Source of the DNA: Bacteroides sp.
GTDB lineage: Bacteria > Bacteroidota > Bacteroidia > Bacteroidales > Muribaculaceae
Direction: 5' to 3'
NCBI GenBank assembly: GCA_014801875.1
Contig: JAAVDJ010000010.1
Span: forward strand, 70,986-134,545
Length of the DNA stretch: 63,560 nucleotides
Shown: one piece after another, positions 7,999 through 15,943 of the stretch
Layout: each line of letters starts with the position of its first letter
How positions within the stretch are numbered: position 1 is the stretch's first letter
The notes under the pieces: generated by a model
What the model was told of the DNA's origin: nothing
Database searches by the model: none
What the model saw: the letters and a program-made list of their open reading frames with translations, nothing else
Program-made: the position numbers and the translations under genes

Positions 7999-9471
7999 TT
8001 ATCCCTGAGCTCCACTATGCCGGATTCTTAGTCGTTTTTTCATAGAGGCTCGTAATTTCCACCCTACTGTGACCATCAAGAACGACATCACCGGCGAGAG
8101 ATAGTTGAATATGCAGTATGGAAGATACTCCAATGTCGCAACCCCGAGCACTGCCGATTGGGTAAGACCGCAAGAGTTCCACGGGATGAGAACGGAGGTG
8201 ACACTAATCGAATCTTCAAGGCTTCGGCTCAACAGACGGGGCTCAAGTCCGCTTTGTTCGTAGACTCCCTTATACATGTTAGCGCCTATTATGATGGATA
8301 GATACTGGTCGGCCGTACTGCTGTTGAGTAGAAGTCCGCTTCCCAATGTAGCGCCTACAATAGAATGCGGACGGCGAAGGTGGCGGGTGATTTCCTCCGC
8401 AATTCTATTGAGCATCCCGGTCCCGATCATTACTCCTCCGAAAATCATCGCGCTCAAGACAAGGAAAATGGTAGGGAGCATTCCAAGAACGCCTCCTGTG
8501 CTGACAAGATTATTGAACGCCTCATCCGGCGTGTTGAACACTACTCCACTCCATATCTCACGCATAAATGACAAATTAAACGGAAGTTGAGGCTGAGTAA
8601 GAACCATGCTCACCACTCCCATTATACTGCTGACAGCAAGGGTGACCGTCGTGTTCACTCTCAGGACTATCAGAAGAAATGTGATTGCAGGAACTATCAA
8701 AACCCAGGGAGATATATGGAATTGCTCATGAAGGGTGTTGAGAAGGCCGCTCTCTTGGGCCATACCCAAATTCCCTGCGTTCAGAAGGCCCACGGTAAGA
8801 AACACACCCAGAGCTATTGCCATCGCCGGGCCTGCCGTGTACATCAAATAGCGTATATGTGTGAAGAGATTGACGCCGCAACTGCTTGAGGCAACAACGG
8901 TGGTGTCGCTCAAGGGTGAGACCTTGTCTCCAAAATAGGCTCCGGAAATTACTGCGCCCGCAATCCAGGGGTCAGAAAAGCCCATAACCTTTCCGATACC
9001 CATGAACGCCACTCCGATTGTTGCAATCGTGGTCCACGAGCTTCCTATAAGCACCGATATACAAGCGCTGACTCCACAGACTGCCATGAGAAAAGTGGAG
9101 GGTGACATGAAGCTCAGTCCATAATGGATAAAGGTTGGAACTATTCCTCCGAGCATCCAGGTGGAGGTGAGAAGGGAGATGAAAAACAGAATGACTACTG
9201 CCGGAAGAATCTGGACTGCACTTTTTTTAATTCCCTCCTTAAGACGGATTCTCCCCTCTTTTACTCTTAATCGCGAGCCGAAAATTGAAATAGCAACCAA
9301 GGAGGAGGTAAGCAAGGCAACCGGACTCCAGAAATTTATGGCATCCGCGCCTTTAGTAATTAATATGACGGCCAGGACTACCAACAGGAAACATATCGGA
9401 GCGCACGCTTCCTTAAATGTCATTTTTTTCAGTTGACTGCTTATGCCTTTGTCTTTTTCTTTAATTTGCAT
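7999..9471 (-). CDS. Na+/H+ antiporter, NhaC family
   Basis: 490 residues, with about 11-12 hydrophobic segments and a positively charged C-terminus. Family features include GSSWTTIATIGVAFMGIG and the following AGAVISGAYFGDKVSPLSDTT block typical of NhaC-type antiporters, plus SVLIPWNSCGLTQS near the C-terminus. NhaC exchanges cytoplasmic Na+ for external H+ at the inner membrane and supports pH and sodium homeostasis; some family members carry other substrates (for example malate/lactate exchange in MleN), so the ion assignment rests on family. It is monocistronic here, separated from the tRNA-Met promoter by about 85 bases. A second, unrelated antiporter (NhaD) lies at 44318. Confidence 0.88.
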   Translation of the reverse strand: MQIKEKDKGISSQLKKMTFKEACAPICFLLVVLAVILITKGADAINFWSPVALLTSSLVAISIFGSRLRVKEGRIRLKEGIKKSAVQILPAVVILFFISLLTSTWMLGGIVPTFIHYGLSFMSPSTFLMAVCGVSACISVLIGSSWTTIATIGVAFMGIGKVMGFSDPWIAGAVISGAYFGDKVSPLSDTTVVASSSCGVNLFTHIRYLMYTAGPAMAIALGVFLTVGLLNAGNLGMAQESGLLNTLHEQFHISPWVLIVPAITFLLIVLRVNTTVTLAVSSIMGVVSMVLTQPQLPFNLSFMREIWSGVVFNTPDEAFNNLVSTGGVLGMLPTIFLVLSAMIFGGVMIGTGMLNRIAEEITRHLRRPHSIVGATLGSGLLLNSSTADQYLSIIIGANMYKGVYEQSGLEPRLLSRSLEDSISVTSVLIPWNSCGLTQSAVLGVATLEYLPYCIFNYLSPVMSFLMVTVGWKLRASMKKRLRIRHSGAQG

Positions 9472-9596
9472 TTTACCTTTAAGATTTCCTCTGCAAAATT
9501 ACTACTTTTTTCGTTCTTATCTCCGTCTCTGAAACACCATTTATTCATTTTTATGATTTTTTCCTTTTTCATTATACCCTTTTTAGAGACTCCACC

Positions 9597-9627
9597 TGTG
9601 TAATATGACATTTTTTCGCTAATTTTG
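9597..9627 (+). promoter_or_regulatory. Promoter upstream of the lipoprotein-murB region
   Basis: TAATTTTG at 9620-9627 with TGTG at 9597-9600, 19 bases apart. The -7 box is perfect; the -33 has one mismatch. It lies about 60 bases before the lipoprotein ATG. Confidence 0.65.
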
Positions 9628-9685
9628 CATTGTCTCTCCTGCCTCCCTCTCCCCTTGCTCTTCTAAATTTTCTAATTAATACGTT

Positions 9686-10639
9686 TTGAAACTCCATTTT
9701 CCAAGCAAATATATTTTCTTCATCCTCCCCTGCCTTTTGCTGCCGATGTTAAGCTCTTGTTTCACCGGCGTGGAGGGAACGAAAAAAATCACTCTATCAA
9801 AAGAAGACCGAAAGGCGATTCGCAGCTCGGAGGAGGATAATTTCCTCTCTTCAGTCAAATCAACTCCCCTTATGGATTGGGAGAAGGGGCGACCTTTCCT
9901 CGTGGCTGATAATCGCGCGATTTTGATTTTTGACCAACAGGGACTCCCTCCGGATCCGGACGCGACGGGACTCGGAGGTTCGACTCTCCTCTTCGACGGA
10001 ATAGAAAACCGCATAAATCTTGCCGGAAAATCATCGGTTTGCATTGTCTTCACAGCTGCCGATGGCTCAAAATATGTCTACAACACAGGGAAAACTCCTG
10101 AACAAGCCCGCGAGGGGATTAAAAGCGACAATATCCCTATGCTGATAGACCTCGGTATGATTCAGGAAGCTGCCAATCTCCTGAATGGGAAAAAACTCTG
10201 GACAAGGACATCATTGTGGTATGACCGAAACGGAAACAGAATAAAAGGTAAGAAATTTGTTCCTGTCAATGTCTCGGTAGTCGGTCCGGGCTCCATGGTG
10301 TTCCCGCTGAAAGTTGGATTTACTGATATGAATGGGAATTACGCGGAGGTTTTCCTGAATTTCGGCAATTCCGGCACCGATTCTCGTTCATTCTCCCATA
10401 TTTTCTATCTTGACGACATAAGGAAAAAATTCCCTTCTGTTTCCGACGAAGTGTGGGAACTTATCTGCAACGAAAAAATTCAGAAAGGGATGACCAAGGA
10501 GGAGTGTAAACTCTCTTTGGGGAACCCCTCGGAAGTAAGCGCCGGACATGATTACAGTCAGACTCTTGATCTCTGGCATTATCCGGACGGGTCTGTCCTC
10601 TGGTTTGAAGACGGTCTCCTGTCCCGCTTCCGTAAATAA
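9686..10639 (+). CDS. Predicted lipoprotein of unknown function with a BamE-like C-terminal segment
   Basis: 317 residues. A signal peptide ends in a lipobox (MLSSC, Cys at about 25), so the mature protein should be a lipid-anchored envelope protein. I do not recognise the main body (about 26-255). The C-terminal 55 residues (KIQKGMTKEECKLSLGNPSEV, then LWHYPDGSVLWFEDGLLSRF) follow the pattern of BamE/SmpA-like domains: a 'G-M-T-x-x-x-C/V' helix, 'LG-x-P', and a two-strand beta hairpin. Such small domains mediate protein contacts at the outer membrane. It lies 41 bases upstream of the murB fusion and may be co-transcribed with it. No enzymatic motif is visible. Confidence 0.75.
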   Translation: MKLHFPSKYIFFILPCLLLPMLSSCFTGVEGTKKITLSKEDRKAIRSSEEDNFLSSVKSTPLMDWEKGRPFLVADNRAILIFDQQGLPPDPDATGLGGSTLLFDGIENRINLAGKSSVCIVFTAADGSKYVYNTGKTPEQAREGIKSDNIPMLIDLGMIQEAANLLNGKKLWTRTSLWYDRNGNRIKGKKFVPVNVSVVGPGSMVFPLKVGFTDMNGNYAEVFLNFGNSGTDSRSFSHIFYLDDIRKKFPSVSDEVWELICNEKIQKGMTKEECKLSLGNPSEVSAGHDYSQTLDLWHYPDGSVLWFEDGLLSRFRK

Positions 10640-10680
10640 ACTTTCGCCTCCCTTTTCAACTATTCAATAATTATCTCGCC

Positions 10681-12624
10681 ATGTTTGAATACAACAAAGA
10701 CCTTCTACCTTTCACCACCTTCCGACTTCCGGCCAAGGCAAGCATATTTGCCGAATATTCCAGTGTGGAGGAATTGAAAAAGATTACCCTCTCCAGGGAA
10801 TTTGCAGAAAATATTGTGCTTCACATCGGTGGAGGCAGCAACCTTGTTTTCCTGAAAGATTTCAATGGTCTTGTGCTCCATTCGGGTATAAAAGGTATCA
10901 CTTCCTATTCTAAATCCGAGACGGAAGTGTTCGTCATGGCCGGTGCGGGTGAAAAATGGTCTGATCTGGTTGATTGGTGTGTCAACAACGGATTCGCCGG
11001 ACTCGAGAATCTCGCCGGGATACCGGGAGAGGTGGGCGCTGCTCCCGTTCAGAATGTCGGAGCCTATGGAGCGGAAGCCAAGGATGTGATACATTCCGTA
11101 GTCTGCTTCGATATAAATACCCGGGAGACTGTCACATTTTTCAACGACTATGACAAATGTGAGGATAAAAGTAAAAACCGGCTTGGGTTCGCTTACCGCG
11201 ACAGTCGCTTCAAACATGATTGGAAAGGAAGGTATTATGTCCTTAAAGTCAGCTTCAAGCTACGCCGTTCGGATATTGCACAAAATTTGAAATATAAAGA
11301 CTTGCAACGATTTGCAGCAGGTCTCGGCCATGCCCCCTCCCTCAGGGAAATAGCGGACGAAGTGGTTCGCCTGCGTGATTCAAAGCTTCCCAATCCGGCT
11401 GTGACGGGAAGTGTCGGCAGCTTCTTCAAGAATCCTATTGTCAGCAAATACTATTTCCAGCAAGCTATGCAGGCTCTTGACCCGGACATCAAGCACTTTG
11501 ACGAACCTCGATTAAATGATAAAGAACCGGAGATGGTGAAAGTCCCTGCCGGATGGCTAATCGAACATGCCGGGCTGAAGGGTATGAGAGTGGGAGGAGC
11601 TCAGGTTGACCCAAATAATGCTCTGGTCATTATAAATACGGGGACCGCAACCGGAAAGGATGTGGAGCTGCTTGCGCGGTCCGTCGTTGACCACGTGCGC
11701 GAACGTTTCTCAATAGCTCTTGAAAGGGAGGCGAATTATATTGATTCCGATATAAAGGTCACTATCCTTGGAAGTGGCACTTCAAAAGGTGTTCCGGAGA
11801 TTGGCTGCCTTTGCCGGGTGTGTCGTTCACGCTCTCATTTCGATCACCGCACTCGCGCTTCAGCCCTTGTCAGGACAATGGGTCTCGAGCTGCTCATCGA
11901 TGTGTCTCCCGACTTCCGTTCGCAAGCCTGGAAAGAGGATCTCTACCGGGTGGATGCCGTGCTGCTCACCCACAGCCATTACGACCATGTCGGTGGTATC
12001 GATGACCTCCGCCCTTTCTGTGCCCACAGGAATGTCCCGATATATCTCAAGAAGGATGTCAATGACGACCTTCACCGTCGTCTGGATTACTGTTTCCGCG
12101 AACATCCCTACCCCGGTGTCCCTACCTTCGATATGCATGAGATTGGCGACCGACCATTTTTCATTGATGGAGTGGAGATAATCCCAATCAAGGTTATGCA
12201 CGGAAATCTCCCGATTTTAGGCTACCGAATTGGAAAATTCGCCTACATAACTGATGCTAAAACCATTGCGGAAGAGGAACTTGAGAAACTTGAGGGACTG
12301 GACGTGCTCGTCATCAACGCTCTCCGCTTCCGCGAACACTTCTCTCATCTTTCTGTAGATGAGGCCCTCGCTATCATAGAAAGGATAAAACCCAAGGAGG
12401 CGTATCTGACCCATTTCAACCATGAGATAGGTCTCCATGAGGAAGTGGAGGCTAAACTTCCTCCCCATGTTCATCCTTGCTACGACGGCTTGAAGATTAC
12501 GATAAAAGGTTGGGATAAAATAAATACCTCTGATGATTTGACAACGAAATTCAGTCAGCCCGACACCTTCGATACAGTAGAATGGGAAGAAGAGGATGAA
12601 AATCCTCAAACATACGAAGACTAA
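10681..12624 (+). CDS. murB: Fused UDP-N-acetylenolpyruvoylglucosamine reductase (MurB) and PhnP-like metallo-beta-lactamase-fold hydrolase
   Basis: 647 residues in one uninterrupted frame. Residues 1-354 are MurB, which makes UDP-N-acetylmuramate in peptidoglycan synthesis: FAD-binding HIGGGSNLVFL, GIPGEVGAAPVQNVGAYG, the catalytic Ser in GSVGSFFKNP (S247), and the final LEREANYI with the catalytic Glu. Residues 357-611 are a metallo-hydrolase of the PhnP/phosphoribosyl cyclic phosphodiesterase type: ILGSGTSKGVP, a cysteine cluster GCLCRVC (376, 378, 381), the metal motif HSHYDH (431-436), VMHGN, ITDAK and THFNH. The last 36 residues are acidic. At the junction the codon where the hydrolase would normally begin is ATA (11752-11754), as if a former ATG and the MurB stop were lost. 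Both halves keep their active-site residues. Confidence 0.93.
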   Translation: MFEYNKDLLPFTTFRLPAKASIFAEYSSVEELKKITLSREFAENIVLHIGGGSNLVFLKDFNGLVLHSGIKGITSYSKSETEVFVMAGAGEKWSDLVDWCVNNGFAGLENLAGIPGEVGAAPVQNVGAYGAEAKDVIHSVVCFDINTRETVTFFNDYDKCEDKSKNRLGFAYRDSRFKHDWKGRYYVLKVSFKLRRSDIAQNLKYKDLQRFAAGLGHAPSLREIADEVVRLRDSKLPNPAVTGSVGSFFKNPIVSKYYFQQAMQALDPDIKHFDEPRLNDKEPEMVKVPAGWLIEHAGLKGMRVGGAQVDPNNALVIINTGTATGKDVELLARSVVDHVRERFSIALEREANYIDSDIKVTILGSGTSKGVPEIGCLCRVCRSRSHFDHRTRASALVRTMGLELLIDVSPDFRSQAWKEDLYRVDAVLLTHSHYDHVGGIDDLRPFCAHRNVPIYLKKDVNDDLHRRLDYCFREHPYPGVPTFDMHEIGDRPFFIDGVEIIPIKVMHGNLPILGYRIGKFAYITDAKTIAEEELEKLEGLDVLVINALRFREHFSHLSVDEALAIIERIKPKEAYLTHFNHEIGLHEEVEAKLPPHVHPCYDGLKITIKGWDKINTSDDLTTKFSQPDTFDTVEWEEEDENPQTYED

Positions 12625-12628
12625 AAAA

Positions 12629-12655
12629 GAAGCGGCGTCAAAGCGCCGCTTCTTT
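12629..12655. terminator. Bidirectional terminator overlapping the prfA 3' end
   Basis: 9-bp GC-rich stem (12629-12637 with 12644-12652), A-run on the left and T-run on the right. It serves both the converging murB fusion and prfA; the last codons of prfA (Glu-Ala-Ala-Leu) form one arm of the stem. Confidence 0.85.
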
Positions 12656-13747
12656 CAGTCTTTCCGCATTTTCCGCTATCATTAGGCGGTCGATACACTC
12701 CTGTATATCTCCATCCATAAAGGCCGCGAGGTTGTAGACAGTATAATTGATTCGATGGTCGGTCATTCGTCCTTGCGGGAAATTATAGGTGCGTATCTTG
12801 GCCGAACGGTCTCCGGTTGATACGAGCGTCTTCCTTCTCTGGGCAATATCCGCAAGATATTTTTCACGCTCGCGGCTATATATATATGTTCGGAGGCGAG
12901 AAAGTGCTCTTTCCTTGTTCTTTGGCTGGTCTCTGGTCTCGGTGCATTCTATGAGAATCTCATCCTCCTCCCCTGTCAAGGGATTTTTCCACATATAACG
13001 AAGGCGCACTCCGGACTCCACTTTGTTGACGTTCTGACCGCCGGCTCCTCCGGATCGGAAAGTATCCCATTTGATAGCTCCCTCATTGATTTCCACATCA
13101 AACTCCTCGGCTTCCGGAAGTACGGCCACAGTGGCGGCGGAAGTGTGGACTCGACCCTGAGTCTCCGTAGCGGGCACACGCTGCACACGATGAACACCGC
13201 TTTCATATTTCATCACTCCGTAGACATCCTCGCCGGTAAGGGTGAAACAAATCTCCTTAAACCCTCCTGCGGCCCCCTCGCTCGTATTGGTCACTGCAAG
13301 TGCCCACCCTTTCTTTTCGGCAAATTTTTGATACATCCGGAAAAGATCGCCGGCGAAAAGAGCAGCTTCATCTCCGCCGGTGCCTCCACGAATCTCCACA
13401 ACCGCATTTTTGGCATCCTCAGGGTCAGCCGGGACAAGGAGCATCTTAATCTCCTCCTCCACTTCGGGGATACACTTTCGAGCTTCCTCCAGCTCCTCTC
13501 TGGCCATTGCGCGTAGTTCCTCATCAGTCTCTGATTCCACAATCTCCTTAGCCTCCTCTTCGGAGGCAAGCAAATCGCGATAACGTTTCTCCGCACCAAG
13601 GATCTTTTCCAGGTCGTGGTATTCCTTGGTAAGCTTCACGTATCGCTTTTGATCAGCAATCACATCGGGGTCGGTGATAAGGGTTGCGACCTCCTGAAAT
13701 CTTGAGTCGAAGCCGTCAAGACGGGCGAGCAAAGGATTCTTTTCCAT
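12638..13747 (-). CDS. prfA: Peptide chain release factor 1
   Basis: 369 residues from the ATG at 13747 (the frame opens to 13801 but those codons precede the family start MEKNPLLARLDG). RF1 recognises UAA and UAG and triggers peptide release. The codon-recognition tripeptide is PAT in HRVQRVPATETQGR, which identifies RF1 rather than RF2, and the catalytic GGQ is in SGGAGGQNVNK. The N-terminal coiled-coil domain (about 20-110) is Glu/Lys-rich. It is divergent from rpsP, with a CAAATTTA box (minus-strand TAAATTTG, 13768-13775) as a possible -7 element about 20 bases upstream. Confidence 0.97.
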   Translation of the reverse strand: MEKNPLLARLDGFDSRFQEVATLITDPDVIADQKRYVKLTKEYHDLEKILGAEKRYRDLLASEEEAKEIVESETDEELRAMAREELEEARKCIPEVEEEIKMLLVPADPEDAKNAVVEIRGGTGGDEAALFAGDLFRMYQKFAEKKGWALAVTNTSEGAAGGFKEICFTLTGEDVYGVMKYESGVHRVQRVPATETQGRVHTSAATVAVLPEAEEFDVEINEGAIKWDTFRSGGAGGQNVNKVESGVRLRYMWKNPLTGEEDEILIECTETRDQPKNKERALSRLRTYIYSREREKYLADIAQRRKTLVSTGDRSAKIRTYNFPQGRMTDHRINYTVYNLAAFMDGDIQECIDRLMIAENAERLKEAAL

Positions 13748-13805
13748 AACAGCGAATGAATTTTCTGCAAATTTACAAAAAATAGAGAAATTTAGAGGCA
13801 CCCTC

Positions 13806-13836
13806 TTGTGAGATTCGTAAAAAAGACGTAACTTTG
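13806..13836 (+). promoter_or_regulatory. Promoter of rpsP
   Basis: TTG (13806-13808), 20 bases, TAACTTTG (13829-13836). The leader to the ATG is about 75 bases long. Confidence 0.8.
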
Positions 13837-13913
13837 CACCCGCAAACGATAAAACCGGGCGTCCGGCAAAGAGTCTGCATAATAAAAACCAATCAATAAC
13901 ACCGTTTAAATCT

Positions 13914-14453
13914 ATGGCTACTAAGATCAGATTGCAGCGTCACGGCCGTAAAGGCTACGCATTCTATCCTATTGTTGTCGCCGATAGCAGGGCACCACGA
14001 GATGGTAAATTTATTGAAAGGATAGGTTCATATAATCCGAACACTAATCCTGCTACAATAAGTTTGGATTTCGACCGTGCTTTGTATTGGATGGAAGTAG
14101 GCGCACAGCCTACCGACACAGTTCGTTCAATTCTCTCTAAAGAGGGCGTGCTCCTTATGAAACACCTCCGTGGTGGCGTAAAGAAGGGCGCTTTCAACGA
14201 GGAAGAGGCTCAGCGCCGTTTCGACGCCTGGAAAGAGGGTCGCGAAAAGGTTGCTAACGATGCTCAGAACAAACTCGTCGCTAAGAAAGCTGAAGAAGCA
14301 AAAGCTCGTTTCGAAGCAGAGGTTGAGAAAAACCGCGTGAAGGGAGAGTCTGTAGCTAAGAAGAAAGCTGAAAAGCTCGCAGCTGAAGAGGCAGCCGCTA
14401 AGGCAGCTCTCGAGGCTGAGAATGCAGAAGCTTCTGAATCAGCAGCTGAGTAA
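13914..14453 (+). CDS. rpsP: 30S ribosomal protein S16 with long C-terminal tail
   Basis: 179 residues. The first 85 residues are the S16 core ([59 protein letters not shown]), which binds 16S rRNA and helps assemble the 30S subunit. The rest is a Lys/Glu/Ala-rich helical tail, longer than the roughly 80-residue S16 of E. coli but usual in Bacteroidota. It is followed by its own short intergenic region and the tRNA-Glu promoter; the ffh/rimM/trmD neighbours seen in other phyla are absent. Confidence 0.97.
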   Translation: MATKIRLQRHGRKGYAFYPIVVADSRAPRDGKFIERIGSYNPNTNPATISLDFDRALYWMEVGAQPTDTVRSILSKEGVLLMKHLRGGVKKGAFNEEEAQRRFDAWKEGREKVANDAQNKLVAKKAEEAKARFEAEVEKNRVKGESVAKKKAEKLAAEEAAAKAALEAENAEASESAAE

Positions 14454-14480
14454 TTTTTTCTCTCCTTTTTGCTCTAAGAA

Positions 14481-14512
14481 TTTGCACAGTAAGAATATTT
14501 TTTCTAACTTTG
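14481..14512 (+). promoter_or_regulatory. Promoter of the tRNA-Glu pair
   Basis: TTTG (14481-14484), 20 bases, TAACTTTG (14505-14512): a full match to the Bacteroidota consensus. The expected start is near 14519, so about 45 bases are transcribed before the first tRNA. Confidence 0.88.
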
Positions 14513-14526
14513 CAAAAGATTCAAAA

Positions 14527-14558
14527 AATCTCGGATAAACTAACCGTTATCCGAGATT
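14527..14558 (+). other. Perfect hairpin in the leader of the tRNA-Glu transcript
   Basis: An 11-bp perfect stem (14527-14537 with 14548-14558) and a 10-base loop, ending 5 bases before the first tRNA. No T-run follows, so it is not an ordinary terminator. It lies inside the expected precursor RNA and may guide 5' processing or protect the leader. Confidence 0.55.
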
Positions 14559-14563
14559 ATTAT

Positions 14564-14635
14564 GGCCGATTAGTGTAGCGGTTAGCACGCCACCCTCTCA
14601 CGGTGGAGACTCGGGTTCGAGTCCCGGATCGACTA
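14564..14635 (+). tRNA. tRNA-Glu (CUC), copy 1, with acceptor-stem mismatch
   Basis: 72 nt without an encoded CCA. Anticodon stem CCACC/GGTGG encloses CTCTCAC (anticodon CTC). The acceptor stem GGCCGAT pairs with ATCGACT, leaving C3 opposite A70 and a G1-U72 wobble; copy 2 has G70 and pairs properly. Otherwise the two genes are identical over their 72 nt. Confidence 0.9.
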
Positions 14636-14653
14636 CCTTATTTATTTTTGTAT

Positions 14654-14725
14654 GGCCGATTAGTGTAGCGGTTAGCACGCCACCCTCTCACGGTGGAGAC
14701 TCGGGTTCGAGTCCCGGATCGGCTA
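14654..14725 (+). tRNA. tRNA-Glu (CUC), copy 2
   Basis: 72 nt, start 90 bases after copy 1 and differing only at position 70 (G here). The acceptor stem is GGCCGAT with ATCGGCT (G1-U72 wobble). CCA is not encoded. Both copies share one promoter and one terminator. Confidence 0.93.
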
Positions 14726-14752
14726 CTATTCTTTCTAACCATACCATCATAC

Positions 14753-14782
14753 GGATTGCTCCCTGAGGGCAATCCTTTTTTA
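14753..14782 (+). terminator. Terminator of the tRNA-Glu pair
   Basis: Stem GGATTGC (14753-14759) with GCAATCC (14769-14775), followed by a run of six T. Confidence 0.85.
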
Positions 14783-14809
14783 TATTCATCCTTTTTATTT
14801 TACTTTTAG

Positions 14810-14875
14810 GTTTAAACCGCTTCCCACAAAAAGATGTTAACGCTGAGTTACATTTTTGTGGGAAGCGGTTTAAAC
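14810..14875. repeat. Perfect 23-bp inverted repeat with 20-base spacer
   Basis: Arms 14810-14832 and 14853-14875 are exact reverse complements and begin with the palindrome GTTTAAAC. The spacer (14833-14852) can extend the stem with TGTTAAC against GTTACA and one bulge. There is no T-run, and the stop of transcription from the tRNA genes is already provided upstream. Confidence 0.9.
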
Positions 14876-14997
14876 ACTATTTCTATCATAGGTGTTATAT
14901 GGTAAAGTTCCGACGCGAAGCCGGATGCTTTTATCACTCCGCACTCGCGCCGGATATCCTATCCTTTTTACTTTAATCTTTATTTTACGTTCGTATT

Positions 14998-15192
14998 ATG
15001 AAAACACTTTCCATCATTTGCTACATCATCGGATCTATTCTGTTGATTGTATCTTGCTTCACGTTGAGCGTCACTGTAACTTGGTGGCTCGGTGGCATCG
15101 CTGTGTTCTTCCTCATTATTGGTTGTGTCTGTCAATTCTATTCAAACAGAGACACTGCTCTTTTCCACAGACAACATACTAACCATTATTGA
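14998..15192 (+). CDS. Small predicted membrane protein
   Basis: 64 residues with two hydrophobic segments (about 4-24 and 28-46) separated by a short TVTWW turn, and a short polar tail rich in His, Arg and Asn. I do not recognise a family. The ATG follows an AT-rich stretch like other starts in this window. Its stop overlaps the 3' end of the convergent nucleotidyltransferase gene by 7 bases. The frame could be chance, but two well-formed membrane helices in a short frame make a real gene more likely than not. Confidence 0.5.
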   Translation: MKTLSIICYIIGSILLIVSCFTLSVTVTWWLGGIAVFFLIIGCVCQFYSNRDTALFHRQHTNHY

Positions 15193-15926
15193 GTTTCCCC
15201 ATACAATTTGTCAGCCTGCGACAATGTCGCAGGCTTTCCTATGTCTATCAAATGAAGGTTTTCCTGTCGATATCCTGTTATCTCACTCTTCCTCCTCTCG
15301 TCCATATAATAATCTATGATGGAAAATTTCTCATCTTCTGAAAGAGACGACATTTCATCAAATACTTTATCCCCTACAACGTGAATGCCGCTAAAGGCAT
15401 ACTCCCTATATCCCTCTTCCATCTTGAAACCAACCGGACGGTAGTGGTCGTCTTTCAGATTATGCCACCCTCTAAGACGCATTTCTCCATCGAATATCAA
15501 TTTCCTTCCCGAATCTCGGTCGCTCACAAGCAGTGTGGAATCCGAACCTCTTTCGCTGTGTGCTTCCATCAACCCTCTCAGGTCGGCATCACTCAGTATG
15601 TCTACATTATGCACCAACACAGGACTCTCCCAAGGACGCAATATTTCTCGGGCATGAAGTATTCCACCTCCTGTATCAAGCAACCTACCCCTCTCATCGC
15701 TCACAGCTATCTTCACCCCGAATTCCCTACTGTCAAGAAATTCTATTATCTGCTCCCCGAAATGGTGGATGTTTACAACAAATTCATCGAATCCCTGTTG
15801 CTTGAGACCCACTATCACTCTTTCAAGCATCGGCACTCCATTGACCGGCACCAATGCTTTCGGATGAGTAAGAGTCCATGGTCGTAATCTTGTGCCAAGT
15901 CCGGCTGCCAATATCATCGCTTTCAT
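15186..15926 (-). CDS. murU: Nucleotidyltransferase, MurU-like (N-acetylmuramate-1-phosphate uridylyltransferase)
   Basis: 246 residues of the sugar-phosphate nucleotidyltransferase fold. The signature MILAAGLGTRLRPWTLTHPKALVPVNG carries the NTP-binding G-x-G-T-R and the Lys of the P-K-A-L block; VHNVDILSDAD supplies the metal-binding Asp. Close relatives include mannose-1-phosphate guanylyltransferases, but the length and DTGGGI (here LLDTGGGILHA) point to MurU. In the AmgK-MurU salvage pathway known from Pseudomonas, MurU converts MurNAc-1-phosphate to UDP-MurNAc. The gene lies 17 bases after the AmgK-like kinase on the same strand, which strongly supports that role. Confidence 0.85.
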   Translation of the reverse strand: MKAMILAAGLGTRLRPWTLTHPKALVPVNGVPMLERVIVGLKQQGFDEFVVNIHHFGEQIIEFLDSREFGVKIAVSDERGRLLDTGGGILHAREILRPWESPVLVHNVDILSDADLRGLMEAHSERGSDSTLLVSDRDSGRKLIFDGEMRLRGWHNLKDDHYRPVGFKMEEGYREYAFSGIHVVGDKVFDEMSSLSEDEKFSIIDYYMDERRKSEITGYRQENLHLIDIGKPATLSQADKLYGETQ

Positions 15927-15943
15927 ATTCTATACCTTCCTTT

